Both the position numbers and the translations under genes were made by a program. Under the pieces are notes generated by a model. That model was not told where the DNA came from, searched no databases, and saw only the letters and a program-made list of their open reading frames with translations. From Galerina marginata (lineage: Eukaryota; Basidiomycota; Agaricomycetes; Agaricales; Galerinaceae): a stretch of 64,000 bases of DNA. Positions 10,990-22,576 of this stretch are shown here, piece after piece. The stretch lies in contig JAECYW010000025.1 in the NCBI GenBank assembly GCA_023014335.1, forward strand, positions 739,675-803,674. The letters are read 5' to 3'. Each line of letters opens with the position of its first letter. Positions within the stretch are counted from its first letter, which is position 1.

Positions 10990-11378
10990 CGGGTGTTGGT
11001 TCTAGCGCTGATGGGGTTTCGGATGAGGGGAAGGAGAAGGTTGGGGCGGGTAAAGAAGTGGTCGACGAAGTGCAGGAAGAAGGGAAAATGAAGGAGAGGG
11101 ACGGGATGGAGGTCATCGGGTTCTCGACCAGCGTCGGTTCCCATACCTCGCTTGTCAAGGCGAAGGGACGGACGGGAAATGGCACCACCAGCACCAGCAC
11201 TGCTAGCGCCACCTCCAGCGGCAATACAGCATCGCCCACTCATCGCATCACACTTTTGGAACCCATTCACAACCTGACGATCATGCATCAAGCATTTCAC
11301 GACCTTTCGCCCAGTATGCTTGCCTGTTATGGTGACGATTTGAGACTGCCAGGTCCACGCCCGCCCAAGCGTCTGTGA
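10887..11378 (+). CDS. Open reading frame, Gly/Ser/Glu-rich
   Basis: A 163-codon frame starting in low-complexity Gly/Glu/Lys and Ser/Thr sequence and ending in a more ordinary region (ITLLEPIHNLTIMHQAFHDL). The opposite strand is also open over 11651-10806, so openness may reflect base composition. No motif recognised. Confidence 0.22.
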   Translation: MDLSKSVQASPLGVSSALGTDSEGEGDVEVGGRLTGVGSSADGVSDEGKEKVGAGKEVVDEVQEEGKMKERDGMEVIGFSTSVGSHTSLVKAKGRTGNGTTSTSTASATSSGNTASPTHRITLLEPIHNLTIMHQAFHDLSPSMLACYGDDLRLPGPRPPKRL

Positions 11379-12118
11379 CTCAATCCTAGTCAACAAGTCT
11401 CCCGCGACCTTAGCCCCCTGTTGTTTTGCAACTGCGGCACCACCAATTTGTGACCCTAGGCCAACGCATGCAAGGAATGTCAGGCGGATCAGCGAGCCAG
11501 CTTGCATACCTGAGTAGCGTCTGTTAATACTTGAGTAGTGTCTGTTAAATAAAACCAACAATGAATAGAGGCTATGCCTTCCATCCTGCTGATTGCGATT
11601 TCGTTCACCCTTGTGTGAAATTGAGGAAATCGCTTCCTCCATTTCACACACTCACTCGCTTTGACATCTCACTTCAGCGCTTCAGCTTCAAGCTTCAGCA
11701 CTCACCCAATCCAACCTGACGTAGGCCTGTAAAAACATTGGCAAGTATCTTTTTCTCATGTTCAATTTCAACTATTTACCCTAAGATATATATAACATCG
11801 TTGGCGGGTCTTTTTCTTTCTTAATTTCTACTTTCTACTCCAACTAAGAAGATTTAAGCACACACCCAGCTACCCTCAACGGCGCCATGACGATGAGCAC
11901 ATTGAGGTCGGCGACTGGAATGTTGGTTTGTTCGGCAGCTGTAAACTTGGCGTGATAGTCTTCCCGACGCAGAGACGCTCCTTGTCGTCGAGAACGGCTC
12001 AGAAAGTGGTACCAGGCAATGATGCGAGGGCAAACACAGGGGCAGTCAACGTTGACGACGGAAGCCAGAGGCCCAATTGAACATTCACGTGATTGACGGT
12101 CCCCTGCGCCTCAGCAGG
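11379..12118. other. Intergenic, nothing recognised
   Basis: Short pyrimidine-rich and AT-rich stretches (e.g. 11640-11700, 11755-11850), no supported gene. Confidence 0.4.
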
Positions 12119-12360
12119 CTCGAGCCGATGAAATTGTTTCTGTGAACTGGCGCACAGCGCTAGTTCGTGTGAACTTGCGAATCGATGAAAATGTGATTGT
12201 TTCTGTGTGAGATTGCAACCTGGCGTCCAGCGCTAGTTCGTGTGAACTCGCGAGCCGATGAAATTGTTTCTGTGAACTGGCGCACAACGCTAGTTCGTGT
12301 GAACTCGCGAGACGATGAAAATATGATTGCGTCTGTGAACTGGCGAAAATGTGATTGTAT
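12119..12360 (+). repeat. Minisatellite, ~57-bp unit, about four copies
   Basis: The unit contains GCGAGCCGATGAAATTGTTT, CTGTGAACTGGCGCAC and GCTAGTTCGTGTGAACT. Copies start near 12119, 12176, 12248 and 12306; the second is lengthened by an insertion and the last is truncated. A plus-strand frame across it (12197-12379) simply translates the repeat. Confidence 0.8.
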
Positions 12361-12782
12361 CCCGGAACCTGATGCCTAAAGCAGTGCCGTTTCGTTATGA
12401 AAACGAGCTAGAAACCTATTTCGGTGGGTTATTGTTGCTACAGGGAGAGGTATCGAAGTTGTAGTTTAATGTCAAGGTCAATACCGGGATAAACAAGGAG
12501 ACATGTAGGTGGTTGAGACTGCGCCTAGCAAATCAGAAAGCGGTGGCATTGGACAGCCGGACAGCTCCACTCCCCTTTGTTCGTCTGTGATCCTAGACTC
12601 GGATCCAGCAGGTTCAGATTCTCAGGTTCAGAGCTTAGATTGTTCAGGTGGGCAGACGCAGGTTAACGGTGGTACACAAGTCATTGTGGGGTGTGTACAC
12701 ATTATGTGTGGAAATCAAAGTGGACGTTATCCGCTTTAACCGGTAGGAATTTGTAATGAGGTCCCATCTGTGAGGAAAGCCT
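12361..12782. other. Spacer between minisatellite and right inverted-repeat arm
   Basis: A 76-codon frame (12509-12739) is Ser/Gly-rich without a paralogue; not called as a gene. Confidence 0.4.
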
Positions 12783-12926
12783 GGTACTCGAGTATATACG
12801 CTTATTTTAAACATAAGTCCCAAATTTTGAATCAGATTCCTTATTGTCTATGACCTTAATTAAGTCGGAGCGATCTGCGCTGATGTTTGCGCTAGTTAGT
12901 GCAAGTCGTGCGCAGCGCTAGCTCAA
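12783..12926 (-). repeat. Inverted repeat, right arm
   Basis: Reverse complement of 8549-8698. Similarity ends sharply at 12926. Confidence 0.85.
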
Positions 12927-13199
12927 AGCTGCTGAGGAAATCCCGCTTCCTCCATTTCCGGTCGCTCTCTAAATTTCGTTGCTGAAAAGTCGGCGTACAA
13001 GTCGAGCCACGCGGAAAGGCGTGAATACCTCCAAGATATTCGTTGGCGACACCGCTGAAAAGGCGGGCAGTAAAATGGTCGTCGGCACATGTAAGAGATC
13101 TCTTCGCTATGACCCTAGGCGTTTGAGCATCAATAGTAAGAATCTGGTCGTTCGTTCGACCGAACACTGGACTTAACTTGTCCCTACGACAGCAATATA

Positions 13200-13560
13200 G
13201 CCTGCATCGCTTTCGAATGCCATGTACAGGTCGGACTGTTTCTACACGTCGAAGAGCGAAAAAATGTACCATTGGACTGCGCATCTATTTCGACACGACG
13301 GATTCTACTTAGCGAGAATGCATCTATTCCACCCACTGAACCCAAGCTCAAAACCGGACTACCAGAACAGGGAGTTGGACAACAAAGACTCGACCTGGGT
13401 ACAAGAAGGATTGGAACATTACAGACATCGACTTTAGATCCCTGGACTAAACACTAAACGGAGGAGAACGCTTGGAACGCGCCTGGCATGTCAATAACTT
13501 CTAACTTGATTTATTTCGAGTTCTTAGAGAATTTCAAGCTTCTATTTTCACGTCGTAAAA
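13200..13560 (+). pseudogene. Family P, copy 2 (truncated and broken)
   Basis: Codons from about 13224 match the C-terminal half of family P copy 1: MYHWTAHLFRHDGFYLARMH, LFHPLNP, STWVQEGLEH. The copy reaches an in-frame stop (TAG near 13436) where copy 1 stays open. The position matching copy 1's last donor reads gcatgt instead of gtatgt. Sequence resembling copy 1's last intron and last exon follows (to about 13560). No equivalent of exon 1 was found. It lies just outside the right inverted-repeat arm. Confidence 0.6.
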
Positions 13561-13789
13561 AGGAAAAAAATTCGGTTGTAGGGTTACTAAAAAACATTTT
13601 TGCTCCTTGTAATAATACTTCATGATCACAATACATACTTTACTTTGCCCTCTTCAAAGTCGACTTCCAAATGTAACGGAGAATCAAATGAAGAAGTGGA
13701 ACAAAGTCATCTGGCGAAGCCAATCATGTTCCTGCCTCTGATGAGCAGGGCGGTCTGCCTGTGCTTCCGCCTCTCGCTTCTCCGGGCCA

Positions 13790-14145
13790 TCCCAGCACCT
13801 AAAAATCGACATTGTGGACTGATGTTGACCGTCAGGTGCAGATGGAAGCAGCCATAGCTTGTTGTCACAGGGAAAGCGCCATTTTTAAGCCGCTAATAGC
13901 TGTCGGCGACCTCAATGCACAGACCGACTCTCAGCAGCCAGTCGGCTCATCCCTCAAACGCACCTCGCCAGATACATTACTTAGATCTGAGCTGCGGAAG
14001 TTGTGAAGGTCATCCGTAGTGTACGGATAGGAAAGGGTTATGGAGTATAAAGACAAAATGGAACGGTAGTGACTCCGTCAACTACGTCCTAAATAATGTT
14101 CAAGCAGTGGGGTAGCTCGTTATACATGTTGCCAGTTGCGCTGAA
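13790..14145 (+). pseudogene. Relic of a non-LTR retrotransposon endonuclease (EEP) domain
   Basis: The frame 13812-14006 contains PLIAVGDLNAQTDS, the GDxNA motif of apurinic-type LINE endonucleases, followed by the usual R-x-SPDT region. After stops and a frame change, 14070-14115 reads SDSVNYVLNNV, matching the SxxDYVL motif that closes the domain. Order and spacing fit one EEP domain degraded by stops and frameshifts. No reverse transcriptase remnant was recognised downstream. Not functional. Confidence 0.5.
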
Positions 14146-17100
14146 CGTTTATAGCCAAATGGTCTTGGGATGGTGGATTACGATAACCAAAAAAATACGT
14201 AGATACCACAGGCCATTTATACCATATATACTAGCTGGGGAATTTTCTCTGTCAAATTTACGGTGGAATAAGGATGAGGAAGGAAAATTTCCTCGAGATC
14301 GACATGTGGATAAAAGAATAAAAGTAATTAGTGAGGGGTCGCATCCGGAATGAAGGAATAGGAAGAGATATTTTAGAAGGTAATTTGTGCGTAGACCTAT
14401 CATTAGAGCTGCCCTCGATCGTATGCTGAAGATAGTGCCTACTTGAATAGGGGCAGACTCCTTTGTTCCGCGCACAATCGGAGCGAAAGCTCCATAGTTG
14501 TACTTTGTGGCATGCTGATGTTGACGCTCAATGACTCGAATACCTGACTCAAGACATTGGTACTCTGTTTGAGGGTACAGGAGACTACAATATGTCCATA
14601 AATGTAGGTATAAATAAAGTATATAATATTCGACATCCTCGAAGATATACTCCTAGCCGGTGTGCGCAAGAGATGTGGGTCCTCCTACTGATGCCAGACA
14701 ATTGCGACCTGTAGGTGAAAACTGTCCACCTCCACAGATTTAGCGCTGGAAAAGCACCGCGCCTGTATCCCACTGGAGACAATACTAATGTAGCTTTGTA
14801 AACTATGTACAGCCAATGTACCCGCGTTAAAACACCAACCAGAGTTTCTGGTACCGGTGCACCTTGATAACAGTACAATCAAAGATCTAGCACTCATTAT
14901 AATCATAAAGACTCTGTATACGTAGGACGAGCCTAAACATGCCGCGCTTGCTCTAGCCCGTAAACCAAGTCCAGTGATTGGCAGCGAGCACTGGCTCCAG
15001 CTCTGCCCGCACGGCAAGTACTGCTCTTCATCGTTATTTGAATTTACGATGATCCTCTCCCGGCCGGCAACCCCATTGAACTTGTGATCTGGCGGCGGAT
15101 AGAGAGGAACGGAATATATACCTAAACTACATATATTCTTCACTTTTTATCTAGCGGCTTGGGCCCTGTGGTCAGCGGTCAATATGGCGGGCTCAGGAGG
15201 TATGAATGAAGTATCACAATCATCCATAATTAGTACTAGTCTTTCTAGATTTACGATGTCAATGCCGATTTAAACTTCGGTAGCCTGATGATCTGGCATT
15301 GGTGTACCATGGACCCGCGGGTTAAGACTACCAAATCTTATATTGGGTCCCAGTTTTGAATTTAAATGACATCTATTTTCTCATCGCTTAGAGAATCCAG
15401 TCTAGCACCGCTCTTTAGTCGCATCTGGAGCACTCATACATGCGTCAAGCAGCTTTAATCCCAGACAAGTGCAATCCAAACGCCACTGGGAACTATCTAC
15501 AAGTGCCACAAGTCTATATAGATAACTTCTCCAATTAAATGTGAGCTCAGATTTTTGGATGACGCAGGTTCAAAGCGTGTTCGGCGAGAACTCCAGTCGC
15601 AAGGCGATGGATACAAAATAGGAAACTCGAGATGTCAAAGCGTGGGCGTCTAAAGCGTGCACCGCATGGAACACGGTCCTGTCGGGCCGTTGCACTCATC
15701 AGTGTAGACAATGCCTAGATCTGGTGCGATATTACAAAAAGGTCCTCTTCTGATTGCAAGGATAGAAGTCGAGTTGTTAGTAATACTTAGAGATAACTCG
15801 TGGCCATAGATCGTGAATGAGCTAATTAATTTTTAGTTTCTGCTTCACCTCGTGTTTTAACACCTGAGAATGGGCACCGGCGAGAAAAGGATTGACGGGG
15901 TTTTTAGTATGAAGAAAAAAGCATGTGCATGCATGACAGATCCGATCGTTTTTGCCAGCTCAAAGGAATCAAATTTTCAAAGAGATATCCCTTCCGAAAT
16001 AAGCGAGAAGTTATAATTATCTGTCAAAGAAGCGAACTCATCGACTCGGTAGGTATAAATTGAATCCGCTTCATTATAAATTGTGCAACTAAACAGCTTT
16101 GCATGCGCACGGCGATTGGTCTTATTTACGGCTAATCGTTCCTTCCAACTGGGCCCATCTATTTGGGCCGAGTTACATGAGTTCAGGATTTACAATTCTA
16201 GAAACGTCTGCATAATCCTGTGAGAATCACCCGGAACCATATGTACATGTGCGTCCAGATGCGCCTCGTTTCTGGGATAAAGTTCTTGAGCAAAGTGAGC
16301 AAGGGCCGCTAGATTTACTCTACCACATTCGGAATTCGGAAGTCAACCAGTCATGATCATGAAGACGTTTGTATGCATGTTTTTCTCTCTAAAAAGCAGC
16401 GAACTGCGGTCTCAACGCGTCCCTAGAATCACAATCCTCTAGATCTATATATGACAAACCCGTTACAACTGCAAAGACATATCGCAGGTGTAATCGCAAT
16501 GCCGATCATGATCACCTGGAAAGCTTGAGTAACTTCGAATGTCCCATGGTAGCTCAGTTTTGGAGGGCCTTAATTAGCCTTGATTTGCCTTTTTTTCCTG
16601 GTCGACTGCGGACAGAAGAACCGGCGTATATGTGTGTTAGATATAGACTTTTTTTTTCGTTTATACAAACGCGAATTAGAATTAAACCTATGGATATACA
16701 GAACCCAGACTACTCCAAAAGTCTTCGTCAAAATATAAAGGCATAAGTTTGGACGACATCACCAGCACATCCAGCGGCCGTTCCGACTAGTTTGACAACT
16801 TCAGAATTAGGGGCCAAAAGGTCGATAATGACACAGAATCAAAGACACGACATTATTTAACCACGGTGGTTGAACGCTAGGCCGAAGTGATCATGAGTTG
16901 AAACCAGACAGCTATCCTATTTCTATTTAGCGTCCCTTCCTGCGTAAGTAATTATAACCGGAAATATTTTTTGACGTAAATAAAGATCCGCCTGCTTACA
17001 ATTGGAGGTTTTGAGACAGTCTTGTGTTTGAGTTGTGACGTGGGGTAGTCCTCGGGGAAGCGCTACCAATACCGCCGCAATTAGGAGATACACGGCGGCG

Positions 17101-17899
17101 CACATCCCGTCTTGTGAATGTTCTGGTGCTAGCATTCGACTTTCAGTTCGTCGAGAAGATTCTTAAAGCGCATTCGGCCTTTACCACAATGTTGCATCTT
17201 AAAACGAGGCAGCTCTAGACTACCCGGGCCCTGCAGAGGATTCTTGTCATTCAATTGAAAGATGATCGGGACCGCTCTGCACTCTGACAAGTTATTGGAG
17301 TGTTAAGTGTTGACTATCCATTTGGCGACTTCGAATTTGGTGTTTTTCCAGAGATTTTGCGAGTCCATCATAGATAGCCAAATCTTAGTATGCTTCTCGA
17401 AGTCTTCTTGGCTCGGCTATCCTGATTTGAGAAGGAAGGCGGACTTATTTGGTACCTCGGGGCTCTCAGTAAGCCTGATCCCTTTGAGTTGTCTTTCAGA
17501 AGCTTGATCGGATCAATTCCGCCCCAATACAGCCAACTGAATCATGAGAAATTTGTGGGGTTGGGGAAAACTTTTGGTGGTCGAAGCAGTGTCGGCTCTG
17601 AATTGGGAGTACGTAGCATTGAGAGTACGAAAAAAGAATCTTCCAAGAGACATGAATCATTACCGAGTACGGTGTTAATTTCAAGGCGCTGCCCTTTTCT
17701 CGGAGATTCCGGAATGAGCATATTGGTTGTACATGCCTCGCCAGCAGTTCAATCTAGATCTCCCGTACGCGTATACGCGTCTTTTGTTATTCTGGCCAGG
17801 TTTTCTCTTCAGCTAATCAGAAAATGTGAAATGGGTGTGTCTTTTCCTTTATATATCGAGTTACAATTATGGGTTTTCCATCAATTCACCGCGTAAAGG
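14146..17899. other. Long gene-poor region
   Basis: Nearly 3.8 kb without a supported gene. Small frames (14585-15143 minus, 16525-16746 plus, 17489-17896 plus) have no motifs, no splice-extended structure and no paralogues here. Palindromic TGATCATGA-type sites occur near 16351 and 16504. Confidence 0.5.
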
Positions 17900-19865
17900 A
17901 TGTCCACAATCGAGGATACTGTCTACGTCTTCCTTTCTGCACTTAACCAGCTAGATGGGCGGTCAAGGCTACCAGAAAACCTTCTTCAAAGTTGTCTAAA
18001 CGAAGAGAATAACCTTCGCCGATTGTTTGCCACGTCGCCTAATAGCCCTCTATTGGCAGACCCACATGTGGGTCTGATCGATATTTTCGCAACAATGGAG
18101 TCATTCAGAGCGTCTCCTCAATTCTTTATCAACTTGTTGAGGGCCCGCACATTCGAGGACTATGTCGCTCCACCACTCATCCCACGTGAGAACCGCTTGT
18201 TCGTCGCCAACACTCCCCGCGGCAGAGAGGCCATTGTTCCTGACATCTCTACATTCAAAAGAAATTGGGAGATATTTACTCATGGCATCCTCGCTAACAT
18301 AAATTGGTCTGGTATAATTGCTGCAGGGGGTTCAGTGCAGGCCTGTATGCTCCCGTTTCCAGATCCAAACTTGGGGAAGAACGAGGATACATCGGGATAC
18401 GAAATCAACATGCATTATCAAAAACATTATACAACATCAGACATAGACTTGTTTCTGTGTGGAAACACCGTCCAGGAGGTACTGGTTCTATTTTGGACTC
18501 TGCATTATGTCATTCTCACTTTCTGTACGGTAGGCATTGTCCTTAATCATCTCGATAACCAGCGCCATCAGAAGGACTGTGCGTTGGGACATTGTGTATG
18601 TCCGTAAGGCCAATACAATTTCAATTCATAGTGAGTAGGTTTTTTGGTTTGTTTTCTGGCTGATTTATCCTCCTAAGCCCTCTTTCCTTATCGACCTCTC
18701 CAGATTATTCTACGGTTATATCATTCCCCAGCTGAGGTATTGGCCGGATTTGATATCGATGCGGCTTGCTTTGCCTTCGACGGTGAACGCCCTAGCTACC
18801 GATTGCTGTTTACTTTTTTTCTAATGCCGGTGTTTAGGAAACAAGGTCTGGACTAACCCTCGCGGTATCGCTGCTTGCATCCGGAGATGCAACACTATTG
18901 ACCTCTCACGTCGGTCACCGTCTTACGAGTCTCGACTGTCCAAATATGCCCGTAGGGGTTTTGAAATTCTTCTACCCTCCCTCCATCGCGGGCGCATAGA
19001 CGAAGCGGCGGTGCGTCGTCGGTATTTTAATCAAAAGGAGACATGTTTCCAATCTATTTTATCAGGTATATCATCGAGAGCTCACAGTTTTCCCCAACGG
19101 CCTTGCACGGCTCCTCGTCCTGGAAAAAATGTCAGAGGATCCCAAGTTCTACAAATACCTCCCACCACATTCTTTGCGTTTGGGAGAACCCACGAATGAT
19201 CGCTTTATTGTCTTGAGACGCACTCCTCTTGAGGAACACCAATTAGAGGAAAACGATTATGACCTCGTTTGGACGGGTGTGCCATACGGTCAAGCCTGGG
19301 ATGCTATAACCATTGGAAACCTGATACAACGCATCGTAAGTACGATGGATTTTACCACCATCTCTTATACTAAAGGCCCCCTTTTCAGGACACAAAAATG
19401 AATGGCAGGTAGCCCTCCATCAATTTGCATTAAATGGATATTTTACACTTTTAATTTACTAGAACCTGAGCATCTGGCGAGAGACGGCCGTTGTCTCCAC
19501 CGCCATGCCGTAGTAGCCAGTACAAGCCTATTCAAACTTCTGTATGGCACGTTTTGCGAGGTAAATATGTGCCCACCTTCATTATCTCAATCTAACCCTT
19601 TAACGTATAAAGAGCTGTCCAAGCCCGGCCTCATTCTACGACGTCAGCGAGGAGATGAACACTAATAAGTATGTTTTTGGACCTATCGAGTATGTAATTT
19701 TCTGCGGTTTTCTCCCGCACAACTGAACATGATTTCGCTACCAGATTTATTCATGTGAACCCTGGTCGCCAACTTCTCTCGGGGAGCTTCAACCCTATAG
19801 ACATCGACGACTGGACAGATGATGCATACCTCCCTGAGGTAGAAGGTGAAATCCATGCGGATTGA
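17900..19865 (+). CDS. Family A protein, copy 1 (nucleotidyltransferase-like motifs)
   Basis: Nine exons (17900-18478, 18534-18630, 18678-18782, 18838-19010, 19066-19335, 19389-19404, 19463-19560, 19613-19668, 19745-19865) give 504 residues. The plan was checked against two paralogues (49.6 and 55.5 kb); exons 2-8 have the same lengths as in copy 2. AAGGSV (141-146) and TSDIDLFL (179-186) resemble the Gly-Ser and Asp-x-Asp motifs of pol-beta-type nucleotidyltransferases. The ~35-residue gap between them is longer than usual, so catalysis is unproven. Later conserved blocks are YRPLQIILR, GFDIDAACFAFDG, NPRGIAA, RRSPSYESRL and NDYDLVWTGVPYG. No signal or membrane segment. Intron 6 appears to use a GC donor; the GT at 19409 would give a stop. 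Followed in the same direction by family D copy 1. Confidence 0.85.
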
Positions 19866-20499
19866 CGCCGCAGAAATAATCATCCAATCAACCTTTCTAA
19901 TATGTATATCGCCTCAAGTTGTATAATCTCCAGGCTGCGGTCACTTCACTATGACATCAAAAACGAAACGCATACTTTAAATTCACGATCCAACTCCTAG
20001 TAAATCTTTGGTTGGAATGTATAGGTGGAGCTTTCTAGGGTATTAGGGTAAAAATCGCCTATATCATCTAGTCTAACTTTGAAATTCTCTGATCAGAGCT
20101 ACCAATTGCGAAGCGCTAGCGCTTTTGTATTCTGATCAGGTCAGGTGCGCATACAATCATAATCCAGGATGACCTGTTTACGACGCGACGGTACGGAATT
20201 GAGGACCACTGGCTGTCATCGCAAATGACTTTGTGTCAGCACTTGTCCAAGATCGCGGCCGAGCACTTGGCAGAGGCTATTTAGACGATCATCTACTTCA
20301 ACGCTCTTCAACGTTGGAAACGGTTAATTAAATCACGTGCTAGTTTCCCGACTTGTTTGAATTCACGGATCACATCGATCACAAGTGGATCGATATACTG
20401 TTGATCCTGCTCTTCCCACAATAGCGAGTTCGGCGTTCCCGATCACGACCGGTGTGATAGCTACATGTACGGGGCATCCTGCACGAGTCTGTAATCAAA
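19866..20499. other. Intergenic between family A copy 1 and family D copy 1
   Basis: AT-rich, with a GCGAAGCGCTAGCGC palindrome near 20110. No zinc-cluster coding was found upstream of 20500, although the related gene at 37.6 kb has one. Confidence 0.45.
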
Positions 20500-21369
20500 A
20501 TGAATTTGAACGCTCGTTCCTCTACAGTCCCTAGTTCGTCACAACTCCTTCCCGTGGATGCACATCTACAGGAAGCGTCGATGTCTCTGCCAACTCTGTC
20601 ATTTGCACCTTCAATTGCTCCGACCCCGCACACGATGGTTTATATCCTACAAAACCACGTCCAGTCTTTGTCACAACAACTGTCAATGGCGCAAACTAAA
20701 TACGAGGAATCTTATCGGGCGCTGGAGGCGGTGATTCAGAAAACTATGATCGCCAAGGAAGCCATCGAGAACCTCAAAGTTGTACTCGAGCATATGAAGC
20801 AACTCGATAACCGACCCCTTCTAATGGTGAACCAGGGCGTTGAAACAACTGGTGCGTTGTCAATTGAGAAGTCGACCCAAATTCCGGTAGACTCTTGCGA
20901 TTCCGAGGACAAGCAGATGGGTATCGTGGACCAGGAACAGCATGAATGTGGGTTCCTATCATAGTCCGTTACCTGTGAGGTCCTAACACCCCAATACACT
21001 ATCTAGACGACAGATTTGTAGCCGAGAAAGAAGAAAAAACCGCTTCTAATATTATATCGGGAATGGACATAGAAGGTGAGCAAGCAATTGCCGGTTAAAT
21101 TAGATTTTGATGCTGGTATTGTTTCACCTCCAGCACAAACGCCAATGAAAGAGCTGTGGATGGCCCTTGATAAAATCAATCACACTATTACGCGCATTTT
21201 GGAGAATCCACAAGACGATCTCACTACGACAGTAGAAGATCTCCAAACTTATGTGGATGAGCAAGCATCGAAGTATTACAGATTGATTATCATCGAGGAC
21301 GATACTTCTAGCTCTGCTGATCCTAGCGGTCAACAAGTAAACATGGATTCGGAGCTACGGGACGCTTGA
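20500..21369 (+). CDS. Family D coiled-coil protein, copy 1 (no zinc cluster)
   Basis: Three exons (20500-20947, 21007-21075, 21134-21369) encode 250 residues. A heptad-like helix (VQSLSQQLSMAQTKYEESYR and onward, ~residues 52-105) aligns with the coiled coil of the gene at 37.6-39.7 kb. The C-terminal block MKELWMALDKI plus LQTYVDEQASKYY aligns with that gene's WAVLDKI plus LQTYVDEQAVKYH. The relative lacks nothing else in this part but has a Zn(II)2Cys6 cluster at its N-terminus, absent here. This copy is therefore either truncated or an adapted variant that can dimerise but not bind DNA; the latter is inference. The start follows aaaATGa. The central region is acidic and Ser-rich. Confidence 0.65.
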
Positions 21370-22576
21370 GTGCGTCATCACATCGCCTCGGGCTTATCCT
21401 CAGCGGAACGCCCGCCGACGACGCCCAAAGCAACTGAAAGAGATCATCTAGCGCTTTAGACCCCGTTTACACTGTAGTACCTGTCATCTTCTCAGTCATT
21501 CAGCAACAATATTCGTGATCGTTTAAATTTTCTTTTCGTGTAATCCAGTTTGCGTTCAACACTGTTAATTATGACGTTGAATTTGTTTATTTCGTTCGTA
21601 AATATATTTGCCCTCTATCGAATCCAACTATTCGAATTCGATATTTTTGAGTGACCCTCGATGTGCAAGTTGCCGGTAAAGGACCTCACTCTAGGCAATA
21701 AAGCGAACCCGAAATATTGCGCCTACTGAGTGCATCTCCATGGCCAACCGTTGTGTTCCGCGCCAAATTCTAACCTTCTCATAGCAATTTTTTGAGTTCG
21801 GCGTCCCCGTCGTGCAGCACTCGACATCCTTTTTCTGGATTTTGCTTGTCGGTCGTAATAAAAAGTCCTCTGAACAGGTATATGAATGGCAAACGATTTT
21901 TACAAGCAAAATCTGCAAGGCTCAGGGACGTAGGTGCAAATGATCCTGTTCAGCATATTTTCATACCATAGCTTTCCTCAGTAACCAGTGGATCAGATCG
22001 CGCTAGATCATTATACACGCATACTGATAGGTGATCTAGATCTAGCGCGATATGATGGGTATTGAAACAATGATTTAGCAGGATCTGATCCACGCTGATC
22101 ATGAGTATGAGAGGGAGCTCAAATTAAACGTCGCCAGCAGTGAATGGCAAAAAATATGGCGCCCATGAACAGGATCGTTTGCGTATGGGCTAAATAGCGA
22201 AATTGGAAATCATATACTTTCGGTTTGAGTGGAGATGCTGTGGTCAGCGCCGCTCGTGAAGCAGAGTAGATCTGTTGGAATTCATTTCCACCAGATCTAG
22301 GACCTTCTCATGATTAACAAGCATGTCTGAGGTACGGGAGAAATTGGACATAGAGGGTCAGTTAGTTCATATGGGAAATGTCAGCTATGGATCTGGTCCA
22401 TGGCCAAGAGATCTAGAGACCAGGATCCCTTGCACTTGCAACTCTTCGAATGATAAGTACCCGACTTTTGTTATCGAAAACGAGGCTTTCTTACAGAAGC
22501 CAGTAGAAGCCTTCCTGGGATTAATTTAAGGCAAAATTTAATCTCTTAGTTATATCCATATGTGGGTTGTCTCTTA
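21370..22576. other. Intergenic with an imperfect hairpin
   Basis: No supported gene. Around 22000-22055, GATCGCGCTAGATCA and TGATCTAGATCTAGCGCGA could pair as a stem of about 13 bp or more. Small frames (21691-21918 minus, 22323-22529 plus) are without support. Confidence 0.45.

Noticed and set aside
10806..11651. 281-codon minus-strand ORF as a gene
   Set aside because: Cys/Arg/Ser-rich mixture without motif, overlapping frames open on the other strand; compositional openness is the simpler reading.
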